A stretch of DNA of 64,000 bases from assembly GCA_020536535.1 (NCBI GenBank), contig JAHLWZ010000830.1:30854-94853 (forward strand), given 5' to 3'. This stretch comes from Pelomyxa schiedti. Taxonomy: Eukaryota > Evosea > Pelobiontida > Pelomyxidae. The notes below the pieces were generated by a model. The model saw only the letters and a list, made by a program, of their open reading frames with translations. It had not been told where the DNA came from and searched no databases. The translations under genes were made by a program, and so were the position numbers. Shown one piece after another: positions 34,783-46,026 of the stretch. Numbering within the stretch: position 1 is the stretch's first letter; every line of letters begins with the position of its first letter.

Positions 34783-34880
34783 GAGGCCCTGGGAGATGAT
34801 GTCAAATAGTTGAATTTCATCAAGGGTATGATCTCTGGATCCGGTAAGGATGGCAGCCTGTATCACCACACCACGAGCCA
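34783..34880 (+). repeat. Left arm of 98-bp inverted repeat
   Basis: Reverse complement of 34897-34994 with about eight mismatches; the 16-nt spacer is 34881-34896. On the minus strand it still reads IQAAILTGSRDHTLDEIQLF, showing that it is the inverted copy. It lies inside the Hsp70 pseudogene. Confidence 0.95.
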
Positions 34881-34896
34881 AACCCAGACGAGGCCG

Positions 34897-34994
34897 TGGC
34901 TCACGGTGCGGCGATACAGGCTGCCATCCTTACCAGATCCAGAGATCATACCCTTGATGAAATTCAACTATTTGACGTAGTCTCCCAGGGCCTC
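34897..34994 (-). repeat. Right arm of 98-bp inverted repeat
   Basis: The original-sense segment; it reads in frame as AHGAAIQAAILTRSRDH on the plus strand, where Hsp70 proteins have this sequence. Confidence 0.95.
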
Positions 34995-36335
34995 GGCTAT
35001 GTGCTGCAGGGAGGGGAAGTGGAATATGTAATCGAACCATGCACAAGTACGCCATGCGATGGACACAGCCAAGCAACTGCTCCAACAAGGTACGGTGGAG
35101 ATATCATATTCAATGTGGTCAAGGGGCACAGGAAAATAGTGAATCAATGTGCTCATCTTGGAGAGTTTATTCTTAGAGTAGGACCCAATCAACCCATCAT
35201 CAACGTAACTTTCGCAGTTGACCACAGTGGATTGCTAGAAGTGAGTGCTGAATGCAAGGGGGAGAAGGGGACAGTGAGCAACAAAATAAGAGTGGACAAG
35301 CCAGTAACCGGTCTCACACGAGAGCAAGTGGACGTGTTGCAGCGGGAGGCACAAGAGATGGTGGCACTGGACAGCACAAACCTTCGCTTGCAACAAGCCG
35401 CCCGGGTAGTGCTTGAGGAGCATGTCAGGACACTCCAGGAGATTACTTTGAGGAACCTTGTGCATGACGAAGTTTCCAAAGCCAAAGTATGTTGGCTCTT
35501 TTTTTAACTTTTACACTAACCTCTATCACTAGATCAAGGGACTCTGCGACAAAACTCTCTCCTGGATCAGCAGAAATCAGAGCGCCACAACGGAAGCCTA
35601 TGAAGACAAACTAGAGGTCATGAACTCAAAGGAGGAGAGTATCCGCCTTCATGCAAGGTCTCGGGTGCTTGAGTACATCACAGATATACGACGGAATCTG
35701 AGGGAATCCACCGACCAGGCATGCTACTACACCTTGTGTGACTGTTTTGTCCTCTCCCTTGCTCCGCTTCTTTCGTTTTGTTTTCTGGCTCTTTGGCACT
35801 AACCACTAACCACTAACCACAAACATCACAGTTCCGCATTTGCAATGAGATTGAAGACTGGATCGGCAGCCACCCTAATGCTACAATACTAGAGTACGAA
35901 GCCACGTCCAATGCCAGTGCGAGTGCCGGTGCCAGTGCCGGTCCCAATGCCAATTGGGCCACCACCGCAACTATGCCACCCGTGCAGGTGCAGATGACCG
36001 ACGAAGCTGCACCCCCCTATTCCTCGTCTTCAGACGCCGCAGCATCCTCAACAACAACATCTACAACTCCCACTACCAGGTCGTCTTCCCCAACAACAAA
36101 CGCAACAACAACAGCAGCAACAGGCGGCAGCAACAAGGAGTGATTGGTTGCCCACCATTTAAAAAAAAAACCCATCCCATGAGTTCCCAAGCCCATTTTT
36201 AAGACTTTAAAAAAAGAAGACCCAACTTGGATAAGTTGTTCATTTATTTTTTTACGTTACAGAAAACAGAGTCCAGGACGGCCTCTGTTGTTGGTTTTGC
36301 TGTGTTGTTTTGTTGGACTTGTGGTCTGTGTGGTG

Positions 36336-36473
36336 ATTCCAGCCAAGTTAGGGAACCCTAAGGGAGAAAAAATGAGTTACTGTGTTAAGGTGCATGAAGG
36401 AAAAATTATGGAATGTAGGAGCCCATTTCAATTCCCTATATCAACAATAATAATTTTCAGCTTCATTGAATCG
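36336..36473 (+). repeat. Dispersed ~140-bp repeat, copy 2
   Basis: Second copy of the repeat at 30727-30873, about 5.6 kb away in the same orientation. It overlaps the 3' end of the minus-strand gene that ends at 36428. Confidence 0.9.
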
Positions 36474-37568
36474 TTTGGGTACCTCCTCATTTCAATTGGA
36501 TGGATTCCCAGAAACATTGTCCGATCTGATTCGTGATGATGATGCGCTTTCACCAGATGAGGTCTCTGTAGCTGGTGTGAGGGGATTGTGAGGCTGTTGC
36601 AGTCCGAGGTAACGATATGTTGGGGAGATTGTTGGATGGTTGCTGCTGTTGTGAGGTTGGTGGTTGTGTGGGAAGACACGGGGTGAGAGAGTGGATGTGA
36701 GCTTGCTTTTTGCGTTGTGGTTTTCCTCTGCTGTTGTTGCTTCTGTTCCTGTGTGAGTTCAGTTACACGCCATGGATGGAAGGGGACTTCTGTTTTGTAG
36801 ATAACAGTAGGGAGCACAAGTTGACCTTGTAGCGCCTAAAGGAGTGTTATTTACAGAAGTATTTGCATTGGTTAAGATAACCGAGGATGGAGACGGTCGA
36901 TCATATTCTAGTGGGAGATTCCGTATCACCATAAATCTGCACTCGTTGTATTCTTCAAGGCAGTATGCAAATAGATCTTCATCAAAAATCACTCCTACTT
37001 CTTTACACGCTTCCTTACAGCTAGAATTCCAGAAATAATTTCCTGCCCAAGAGCGTGAAAATAGATCGGAGCTATAGATTCGACACAAGTCACCATATGA
37101 ATAAGCAGGGAACTCTAGAGTCAGCAAAGCCACGGAGAGTCTACTTATATGCTTTCTTGACTCCAGCAAAAAATGTTCGTAATCAATTCAGTTGTGGTGT
37201 TCTGGCATGACTCGAGGTCGTAGTTGCTTGTAAGAAAACTCTAAGAAGAGGAGCCTCCTTCAAACCATTAGATACGATGGTACACATGACATTATTTGAA
37301 TCAGAAAGGACTCATCCAATCCACATGCACAGTAGTTTTAACTTGAGAGTCAGGAAAACCCTGTGGCTGCAGCACCGCGGCCAAGAGTACGGCACGGCAC
37401 CTCCCATAAGTATTGCATACAAGTCTCGGATACGTGGCACCATCTGGGCAATTGTCTCGTTGTGAATTGCGCAGCGTGGACAAGCGGTCCCCTGGGCGCC
37501 TTTCGGTTGTCCTGCTGTTTGTCTTTTTTTATGCTTTCAGCGAAACTTCGAAAAAACCGTTTTTTCAA
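36428..37568 (-). CDS. Unrecognised gene with Thr/Gln/His-rich tail
   Basis: No family recognised. A central exon (about 37119-36889) reads YGDLCRIYSSDLFSRSW, then CKEACKEVGVIFDEDLFAYC and FMVIRNLPLEYDRPSPSS. A candidate 47-nt intron (near 36842-36888) joins it in phase to a tail (LVLPTVIYKTEVPFHPW...) that is rich in Thr, Gln, Ser and His and ends at 36428 inside the dispersed repeat. Upstream exons are uncertain; an open piece near 37200-37290 (MCTIVSNGLKEAPLLRVFL) and another starting at 37568 (MKKRFFRSFAESIKKDK) may belong. Start and exon set are tentative. It is divergent to the multicopper oxidase gene. Confidence 0.4.
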
Positions 37569-37691
37569 AAGCCGTGATGGGACAGCATTCCCCTGCGTTG
37601 GGCATTCTTAAGTGACCATCGACAGCGACCATAAAAATCATAAAAATAAAGACCACCAAAGGATATTACTGCGTGAGATAAGACTGTTGAA

Positions 37692-40311
37692 ATGTTACTC
37701 CTTTGTGTGGTTGTTGTACTGCTGTTGCTTACCTCGGTGTCACTGGGTGCTATGATGGACATGTGCGCACCCCCTCCGGCGCCGACTGGTCAAATATGCC
37801 CTCAGCCAATTACTTCTCTAAGACCTGACTACTCCAATCCCTTCTACGGTATATATGACAAGTCACATTCTTGCCTAATATCTTGTAGAACTGCCAATAC
37901 CAGTTGTTGCTAAACCTGTTTGCCGTGGAAGATATGAAATCTCGGTCGTGGAATGCTCCCAGCAAATTCACCTCGGTATAGTAAGATATAATCCACGTAC
38001 ACGTACTCACCAGATACAAGATTTACAGGGAAAGACTCCACTATTTTGCTATGACGGCCTTTACCCCGGACCAACAATCGAAGCAATTGTCGGAGAGAAG
38101 ATTGAAATACAAGTAAATCTCCGCATGAGCTGAATTTTTTTCCCCTTACGTTGAATGCAGTTCAATAACAAGCTTCCAATCAGTATTGTTCCTCTTCACA
38201 CGGCTGTTTTGAAATGACTCTTTCCCAGACCACATCTTACCTGTTGATGTTACTATTCATGGAGCCTGTGACGTGCCAGAAGTCAGGTACCGAGTGAAAG
38301 TTGTGTCTTTTTTACGACGAGTTTTGTTTGATCTTCCTAAGAATTATTACCCATCTTCATGGTGGCCATACCCTTCCTCAGTACGATGGCTATCCAGAAG
38401 GTATTCCTTTAAACACAATTAGTTGCCGTCTTATGCATCACAGATTGGTATCCCCATGGATATTCTAAGACCCACACATTCTACAAGTTGTGTTAACCAA
38501 TTTTGATTTTCTTCCCTGTTCTGACTCCCTCTAGCGATCAACCTCCAACCACTCTTTGGTATCATGATCATGCACTTGGTATCACACGCTTAAATGTATA
38601 TGCTGGCCTTGCCGCATTCTATATTTTGAGGGAAAGAAACGAACCCTCACTTCTCCTTCCACACCATCAATATGAAGTCCCCCTGGTTCGTATTTCCTAT
38701 TCAATAATTGGGTGTAGCTCAGCAACGTTCAGGTCATACAAGATAGATCCTTCTATGAAAGTGGGGTTTTGGTGGGTTTCTTCTGATACTTGTATTTTGA
38801 GTCTGACTCTGTGAAGTTCTATCCCTACGGACCAGTACCACCAGATGTCAATTGTCCATATACAACCACGGAAGGGACTACTATTTGGCCTTCTGGGGTA
38901 CCTGAGTTCTTTGGCAATACTATCCTTGTTAATGGGAAAGCCTGGCCTTTTATGAGTACGTGCATGTTTAACAGCACTTCTACCTCTTTTTTTTAAATGG
39001 AATTTTGTCAGATGTAGAGTCTCGTTTGTACCGCTTCAGACTTCTCAATGGTTGTGACTCTCGAAGGTAGTAAACTCTCTTCAACACAAACTCTCACTAA
39101 CAGGGGTAGTTTGATTTTAAAGCTCTCCTATGGCAATTCATATCTTCCCATCAATGTCATCGGAAGGTTTGATAGTCATATTTCTTGCCCAACTAAAACA
39201 CACTCAGTGATCAAGGGTTCTTAACCCACCCAGTTGCCGTTCAAGAACTGCTAATGGGCCCTTCTGAAAGGTTTGCTCTATCCAGTCATGTTTAGCTACT
39301 AATTCCTGTAGATATGATATATTGGTTGACTTTTCTGATCTCCCTGTCGGAAGCGAAATTCTGCTAAAAAATATAGGTACTGAAATTATTTCTAAATTCC
39401 CCTTATGCGTTACCAGGACCGGATGGGCCGTTGATGAAACTTGGTATCACATCTTCCTTTCATTATGTGACTTCCACAAAAAAAAAGATATGGTAGAGGC
39501 AGCTGATACAGCCACCACTGGCCAGGTTGTGCCAATTTGCATTATTCTCAGGGAAACTGAAATACACAAAGGTGATGCTGTTTAAAGTCACCGCCCCCGC
39601 GAAAGATTCTTCACGATCAAAAATACCAACGCAATTGGATTCTCCACCCATTCCAACTGCGGTAACAAACACCCGGCGTGTGGAGTTATTTGAGTCGCAG
39701 GACATGTATTTTGCTTCTCATGATGCCTTAACTGATCATCTTCATTAGGTATGGCCGACTTAAATTGATGCTTGGACCCGAAGGATCCCCCATGAATTGG
39801 GATGGTTATTTCCTCCCATTGGACTTACAAGCAAGTGACGTTTTCTAGATCCCATTACTGAAAACCCAGAGCTAGGCAGTGTCGAAAAGTGGCAAATCAT
39901 TAATACAACCCCAGACACTCATCCTATACATTTGCATCTCGTAAGGGTATGACACTACAGACTTTCCTTGATTTTAACTCGTTAAGTTCTTCATAACCGG
40001 ATTTACAACGTTGGACGGAACTCCACTTCCCCAGTTTCTTTTAGACCACCAACGAGGCCCCAAGGTGTGTAACACAACTCACGATTTCCCCAAAAATCCA
40101 ATTCCCATAGGATGTTGTGATGGTGCCTCCCCAGACAGTGGCCAGTGTTGTAGCACAGTTTGACATTCTGGGCAGATACGTCTGGCACTGCGTATGTTCA
40201 TGCTCAGGGTTTCTCCTATTTCTAAACAGCTTACAGCACATTTTGGAACATGAAGACAACGAAATGATGCGCCCCTTCGATGTAATTAAAGTGCCTGAGG
40301 AACTTCTATAG
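37692..40311 (+). CDS. Secreted CotA-like multicopper oxidase
   Basis: Copper enzyme of the bacterial spore-coat/bilirubin-oxidase-like branch; it oxidises phenols, metals or bilirubin-type substrates with reduction of O2 to water. From the ATG at 37692 there is a signal peptide (LLLCVVVVLLLLTSVSLGA). Many short exons follow. Copper motifs in order: HLHGG near 38362, YHDHALGITRLNVYAGLAAFY near 38560-38630, HPIHLH near 39915, and WHC then HILEHEDNEMM, split by an intron near 40190-40240. All four His/Cys ligand clusters are therefore present and the enzyme should bind copper. The DGYPE and NQPPTTLWYHDH wording is CotA-type and not fungal laccase-type. The stop is at 40309-40311, convergent with SCYL1. 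A bacterial origin followed by intron gain is plausible. Confidence 0.87.
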
Positions 40312-40525
40312 AAAGACCCCTTTTTTTCACAAATTCTATTCCACCCACCACAAACAAGTGGCTCTGCTGCACCTGTACTTGTTGTGAATCCAATTTTGAA
40401 ATGATGAACCTGTGCTGTGTTATAACATGTATTATTGTGGAAATAGGGAATTTACATAGTTTTCGCTTCGACCTTAACATTGTATTTGCGGAGCTTATAA
40501 AGAGAAAAAAAAAGAAAAATTCTCT

Positions 40526-43500
40526 TCAACCCCTTCCGGGAGTTCTTTTCATTTCTAGTTGGTGTTTTCGTTCCATACGACTCGCTCTGGGTGCAGAAGT
40601 GCCTGTGTTTGGTGCTGTAGAAGCGGTGGTACTTGATGGTGACATGCCAAGTAAGGACTGTGTTGGTGTTGGGGAGGACAACAGGTCCACCACAGAGGTT
40701 CTGTTTGTAGATGCGGATGTGGCTGTGAATGTTGATGTGGGCACTGTGGCCACTGGTGCTGCTTTGTCTTGGGTTACATCAAAGTCATCCCACCCACTCC
40801 CGCTCCAGTCATCACCGCCACCAATGTCAATTAGCGAGGTGGTTGCTGGTTTCGGTGGAGTGACTGTCGTAGTTGTTGCTGGAGGAGGGGTGTAGGTGTT
40901 TTTGGTTGTGCTGGTGCTGCTGTGTGCGGTTTGGTTTAGTATCATTGCACCGTACATTTCTGTCAGTGACTTGGGCGACGATATGGCTGCTGAATGAATT
41001 GGTGTAGCTTGGGTTGCTGGTTGTGGTTGCTGGCGTGTTGGCTGTGGTTGAGGCTGTGCTGGAGGTTGTGGTTGTGATTGCGGTTTTATTATTTGAGTCT
41101 GAAGGTTCTGTGGAGCTGATGGGGGCTTTGGAAGCGATACTGATTCAAAGTCATCAAACTCTTCATCTGTCAAATATGAAATGGAAAAATTGGACGTACA
41201 AGGCATACCCCACCCAGAATTCTGCAAAAAGTGTCAAAAAAGAAAAGAAATGAGGAAAATAAGAAAATAATACTTGGTCAGATGAAGAGGCAACGGGCTC
41301 TTCAGGCGGGATGTATCTCTGTGACCCAACAGGTGCTTTGGAGGGTGTGGTATCCAATTTTTGTGTTGAGGTGGATGTTGTTGATTGCGTGGCAGGTTGA
41401 TTTGAAGTTGGAGCACTGGTGCCTGAAGCAGCAGTACCACTCTCGGTTGCAGAGTACACAATCTGAACCAAATTAAATCCAGGTGATAATTCAAATGGAG
41501 GTCTTACTTTTTTGGAGAGGGACAAGGCCCAAGATAAAACACCGGAGCCATCAGTGGGCTCTGAAGTTGCATTAGATGCACCATTAGCCTTGCCCTCAAC
41601 CTTAATTTCTAAGTTTACTTCAAATTCAAGTGCAACATACATTTTGAGCCTCAAGGGCTTTTTGAAGTGCAGAGAGGAACAACGAGATGCATCGCATCGC
41701 TTCATCTCTCACCTTTCTGTATTTGTAATTATCTAGAAAAAAGGAAATTTTTTGCAGGTGGTTTTCACAAACTTTTCGTTGTCTACAAGTAAGGGAGAGA
41801 CGGCGGGAATAATGTGAGTTGCAATTTCATTTGGTGCATAGAAGTCTTTTGTAGCTGGAATTTCCCAAAGTAAGCCCAATATTGCAGGAAATTATAAAGG
41901 GAGTGTTATGACCTGAGAAGGCTGAAATCCCAGCCATTCGTGCTGGGGGGAAGGGATCGTGCAGTGGACGAGAAAATGCTGCAACAAGGACTTTTTTCCG
42001 TGTCTACATATAAGTAAATCCATGTTGAAAAACCAATTCCACGTGAGATACCGCCTCGGAGAGGTGTGAAGCAATTCTCCCAAGACATATTGTTGTATTT
42101 GTTCGAATACAAGGTTCCGGATCAAGCTGCAGTTTTGCAAAATATCGTAAAATTTCTGTGTTCACTGTGCGCTCTCCAAGCTGGAGAATTGAACACCTTT
42201 GTTAGAAATATCAGACAGGAAAATAGGTGGTACCTTGGGGACAAAGAAGAGCATTGCCCGGACAGTTGCTTCACGGAGGGCTGGTACAGGATCAAGAAAC
42301 CAAGTACTCTGTTTCGGCTGTCAATGAAAATAACTTTAGGAATAATACTTACCACTTGTGGGAAAATTTGATCACTGATCATCGTTGGAGATAAATGTTC
42401 AATGAAAGACTCCAAATTCTCAAGTAAATTTAGCCGCACAGTCCTGGAATTACGGATTAAAGGATGCAAATAAAACAACAGGAAATACTTGTCTGAAGAG
42501 GAAAACCACTTAACTACGTTTGGTGTGATCTGCAAAGGACTTGAAAAGTTGGAAAAGAGAGGAAAAAAATAACATTTAGAGAATACTCAGCCTGGGGTAG
42601 TCGTTTGGCAATTTTGAGAAGTGGGCCGAGAACCTTGGCTGTGACTGGGGTTTTGCATTAAGATCATTAAATGGGAAAATCAATCTAATTTAATTTTCAA
42701 CCTGGCCCGTAAAGTTGCAAATCAACAGCGTTCACCAGGTGAGGGAGAACTTTATAGAGGCAAACGTTGGTGGGTAAGTCGTCGACTGTTTTCATTAGTT
42801 TTCTATCAATAATCAGACTTGAGCCAAGTGAAGGAAATGGGTGTACTTGAAAAATGCTTCTCTCTCAGAGGGGTCTTTTAGGGTGATGCCCTCAATGAAC
42901 TGGAGTGTCTCGATATAGGGATTGGAAAAGAATTCGCTTTCCAAAAGCTTGATGGGTCTCAAACGCATTTTGTTGTGGTTGCAGCACAACAAAGCATGAG
43001 GATCAGCCAGGGCCTTTTTTCACTGATAAATGTTTACGAACTCTGAGTTCATTGAAAATGAACTGTGTAGTATGTATGTAATAGAAGAATGGGAATTACA
43101 GGTGGGATTCTTCCAGAAAAAATTGAAGTGATCATGAGGGCTGCAAGTCGTGAGATAAAGGCTACCACTAATAACAAGGAAGATACCTAACATCCACCCA
43201 TCAATGGACCAGGGATAGCCTTGCTTGATTTCGTCAATGTTGTTAATTTCTGGTGGTCGAGGTTCTGATATCTTAAATTGTTTAATGGGATTTGGGTTTC
43301 AGTGACATACCTTCTCAAAAGTGGCAGCAGTTACACCGTCAAGCTCAGTGACATATTCTAGTCCACCAAGTTTCCAATCTCCCGATTTAGTAACAAATAT
43401 TGAGTCTATTCTAACATTGGCGTGCACTAATCTCGATTCATGCAAGAAATCTAGAGCTTTCTAAAGACGGCAAAGGGAACGGACATACAGCTAGATTAGC

Positions 43501-44171
43501 AAAAAAAAAAAATATTAAATAAAAAAGGGGGAATCCTACGATAATTTGCGCCAATCCCCAGGCAATGGAATCCGGGAACTTCAGAATCTCAGGCAATGCA
43601 ACTTCAAGAGGTACTACCTAACACACAAACATTGTTATAAGCACTCAATATTAGTATTTATAATATTAATCAATAAGATGTTGTTTGTGAGAGTGTATTT
43701 TCCACACGGTGCTGTGATGGTAAATGGGAACAAACCGCTTCAGTTGCCAGAGAGATGCTCCCAGAAGCTTCACTACTGTCAACGTGTGTGAGCACACAGG
43801 GATGCCTCAGAACCCTGCATCGTTTCAGGGCGTTCCGCGCCAGTGCCTCGCTGCGTGGCGTGTTGTGCTTGCGCCCATCAAAAACAAACACTGATGCCTG
43901 ACTCCCATCATCCTATGAGAAAAGAGGGAGCCACAGAAAAACGGCCAGCACAAGATGGAAACATGGGGTGTTAGTACATATAACAACGCACGGAACGTTC
44001 CGGGGCATTGGTGCGCGCTTTTTTGCGTAGATCTCGACGTAAGAGTAGTACCTTGCGTGACGCGCGGAACAACGACCACACAGACTTGCCCTCATACTGT
44101 GGGACAGATTCAAACAAATTGTAGTTGAACGCAGACTGTGAACCACCCCACAACTTCGTCAGGAACTGCAT
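40526..44171 (-). CDS. SCYL1: SCYL1-like pseudokinase with HEAT repeats
   Basis: Scaffold of the SCY1-like family that works with COPI in Golgi-ER traffic. The ATG at 44171 starts MQFLTKLWGGSQSAFNYNLF; after an intron the N-lobe continues ASVFVFDGRKH...LKRCRVLRHPCVLTHVDS, typical of SCYL N-lobes (no Gly-rich loop, no canonical Lys). Kinase-like C-lobe exons occupy about 43150-43560, and HEAT-repeat exons follow, including KWFSSSD, VRLNLLENLESFIEHLSP and DQIFPQVVS near 42360-42540. The C-terminal region is disordered (Pro/Gln/Thr-rich) with the DDWSGSGWDDF acidic-aromatic motif and ends RTPGRG. This order (pseudokinase, HEAT, tail) is that of SCYL1. Exon borders in 41.7-43.5 kb are approximate. 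It shares a 72-bp divergent spacer with the F-box/Arf gene. Confidence 0.85.
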
Positions 44172-44243
44172 TATTTTACAGTTTTTAGTCTGGGTTGTGA
44201 TGAGATTCGAAGAAAACACGTTGAGCAAGTTTGTTTTGTTGAG

Positions 44244-45652
44244 ATGGAGGCAGACACGTTGCGGGTTGTCTTTTCGTTTTTGAAGTGCAGGGACTTAATG
44301 ACTGCCTGCTTTGTGTGCAAAAAGGTCCGTCTCTTCTTCTCCCCAGCAACTTCTGCTTCTTCTTTTTTTTTTTTTTTTGAAGCTTTCAGTTGCGCGTAGA
44401 CGTATTAGTGGCATCAAATGTGAAATGTGAGAACACACCATAGTAACACTTCTGACACATCAGTGGAGAAATGTTGTCAAAGCAATGCACACAGGACCAC
44501 TTGTGCCATGTGTGTGCTGTCCATGTCCCTCATTGACCTCTCTTGGAGCCCTGCTGTCCAAGATGAGGAGCCACACGTTTTATCACTTCACATATCAGTG
44601 GAATGCAACAAGGGTTCCAGTGACTGAAGAGGAGATGCACGGGCATGTGTGCTGTTGCAGTGCGGAGGTGATGCCGACAGAATGGTTTGTTGCTCAACAT
44701 GCTCCAGAGAAACTTGTGTGTGACAAACTCAAATCAAGAAAGAGAACCTTCTTCAGCCTTCCTGGGAAACCGCACTTCGAGTTCAGGTTAGAACCTGAAC
44801 TACTTGCGGTGCTTGTTGCCAACCAACTAGTTTAATGATATTCTTTAGGATTGTGTCAGTTGGTTTGGATGCCGCCGGCAGAACAACAAGCTTGTATCTC
44901 TTGAAGGTGAACACGAAACTTCAGATTTTTTTTTTGCTAATTGATAGCTTCATGAATTTGTTAGCACCATTCCTACTGTGGGATTCAACGTTGAAACTAT
45001 TCCTTGGAGAATCGGGAAAAACAAATGTGAACTGGTGATTTGGGGTATCAGTTCCCCTTTGCCAATTCATGTTATCAAACGACCAAAATAGAAGTAGGAG
45101 GACAAGAGAAAATTCGTGCAATATGGAAACATTATATTCCCTGTGATGGAGTTATATTCACTGTTTCGAGCTGTGAATTGGAAAGGTACGAATTACCCTA
45201 CACCCTAGTTTGAGTTGTGAACAAGGATTGCACAGAATTTTTGAAGCTCGAGATGCACTACACAACTTTGTGCAACTTGTCGCAGCAAAACGTGTTGCTC
45301 CGGTCTTGATTTTTGGTACCAAAATCCTTCCTCCTCCCCAATTCTCACTCAACTTTGATTCGACATTTAATAAATAAACTGTGCAGCATCGAAGCAGGAC
45401 CTCCCAATTTGCATGACAGTACCCGAAATTGCAGTTGCGCTGGATATGCATGCACTGACCTGTTCTGCATGGAGGGTTCAAGGGTACTCACGCACGACTG
45501 TTGATGGCACTCTCCAGCAACTTTCACGCGGCATTGATTGGCTTGTGCGGCAACTTGTGATGCAGGCTGTGGACTCAAAATGGGGAAAAGTCAACATCAA
45601 CAAAGGAACTTCAACAATCCCTTTCCCACATGAACCCGACGAGGCTGAATAA
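44244..45652 (+). CDS. F-box-like protein fused to an Arf-family GTPase domain
   Basis: Exon 1 (from the ATG 44244) reads as an F-box: MEADTLRVVFSFLKCRDLMTACFVCKK. A Cys-rich middle region follows (VPCVCCPCPSL near 44510 and HVCCCSAEV near 44650; the connecting exon is unresolved). The C-terminal half is a full Arf fold spread over four or five exons: GLDAAGRTTSLYLLK, TIPTVGFNVETI, WEVGGQEKIRAIWKHYIP, LIFASKQDLP and a C-terminal helix DWLVRQL, with a tail ending EPDEAE at 45652. Arf proteins switch vesicle coats and effectors; TRIM23 is a known E3 ligase with a C-terminal Arf, so an SCF-type counterpart is a reasonable inference. The P-loop Lys is Arg and NKxD is SKQD. There is no N-terminal myristoylation Gly, because the domain is internal. 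Confidence 0.8.
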
Positions 45653-46026
45653 TAATTTTGGGTCTTCGGATATGTCATGTGATGCGCCTCATGGGCTGGC
45701 AAGTACTAGGTGGATTCCTAGTACTTGGATATCGTAAATGGGAGGGGTGTTTTTCTGTTATGTCAAGGATTTCGTAGGTATTCGAATCCACTTGGTATCA
45801 AATTGCGTTTTTTGAGGTATTCATTTGCGCTTTTCTAGTGACTTGTATGTTAACACGTGGTGACAAAAACAGGAATAATTGTACTTTAGTTACGGGGAGA
45901 AAGAAAAACCGCAAACAGGGAAAAAACACGCGTTGTTAAGGCTGGTTTGGTTTTAGTCTCTAGTCGTGTTTTTTTGTCTTTTACCTGTGCGAGATATTGT
46001 TGCAACTCCGGCAGAGGCTAACCAAC
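45653..46026. other. Convergent intergenic spacer
   Basis: AT-rich space between the stops of the F-box/Arf gene (+) and the MSP-like gene (-). It includes a short inverted repeat around 45704-45727 (AGTACTAGG, then CCTAGTACT). No gene is seen. Confidence 0.5.

Larger units (their letters stand above)
33581..36143 (+). pseudogene. Hsp70-like pseudogene with inverted internal duplication
   Basis: Clear Hsp70 homology runs through the region but no intact frame can be made. The N-terminal phosphate loop (GIDLGTT) is missing; TTC/GTC/TCG trinucleotide repeats lie where it should be. The ATG-initiated frame (33581) differs from the Hsp70 frame that begins near 33738 (VWRNGTVEIVPN). A 1-nt shift occurs near 33883 (after NPQDT), and a frame-breaking deletion near 34315 removes most of the NEP of the conserved INEPTAAA. 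The segment normally coding VVLVGGSTRIPKVQ is replaced by an inverted copy of downstream sequence with an in-frame TAG at 34807-34809. Preserved parts include FDLGGGTFDVS, HLGGQDF, LHAACERAK, NPDEAVAHGAAIQAAIL, the substrate-binding domain and the lid, with introns near 34108-34231, 35488-35532 and 35719-35831. The 3' half is open to the TGA 36141-36143. The protein is divergent even where it is intact. Confidence 0.85.
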
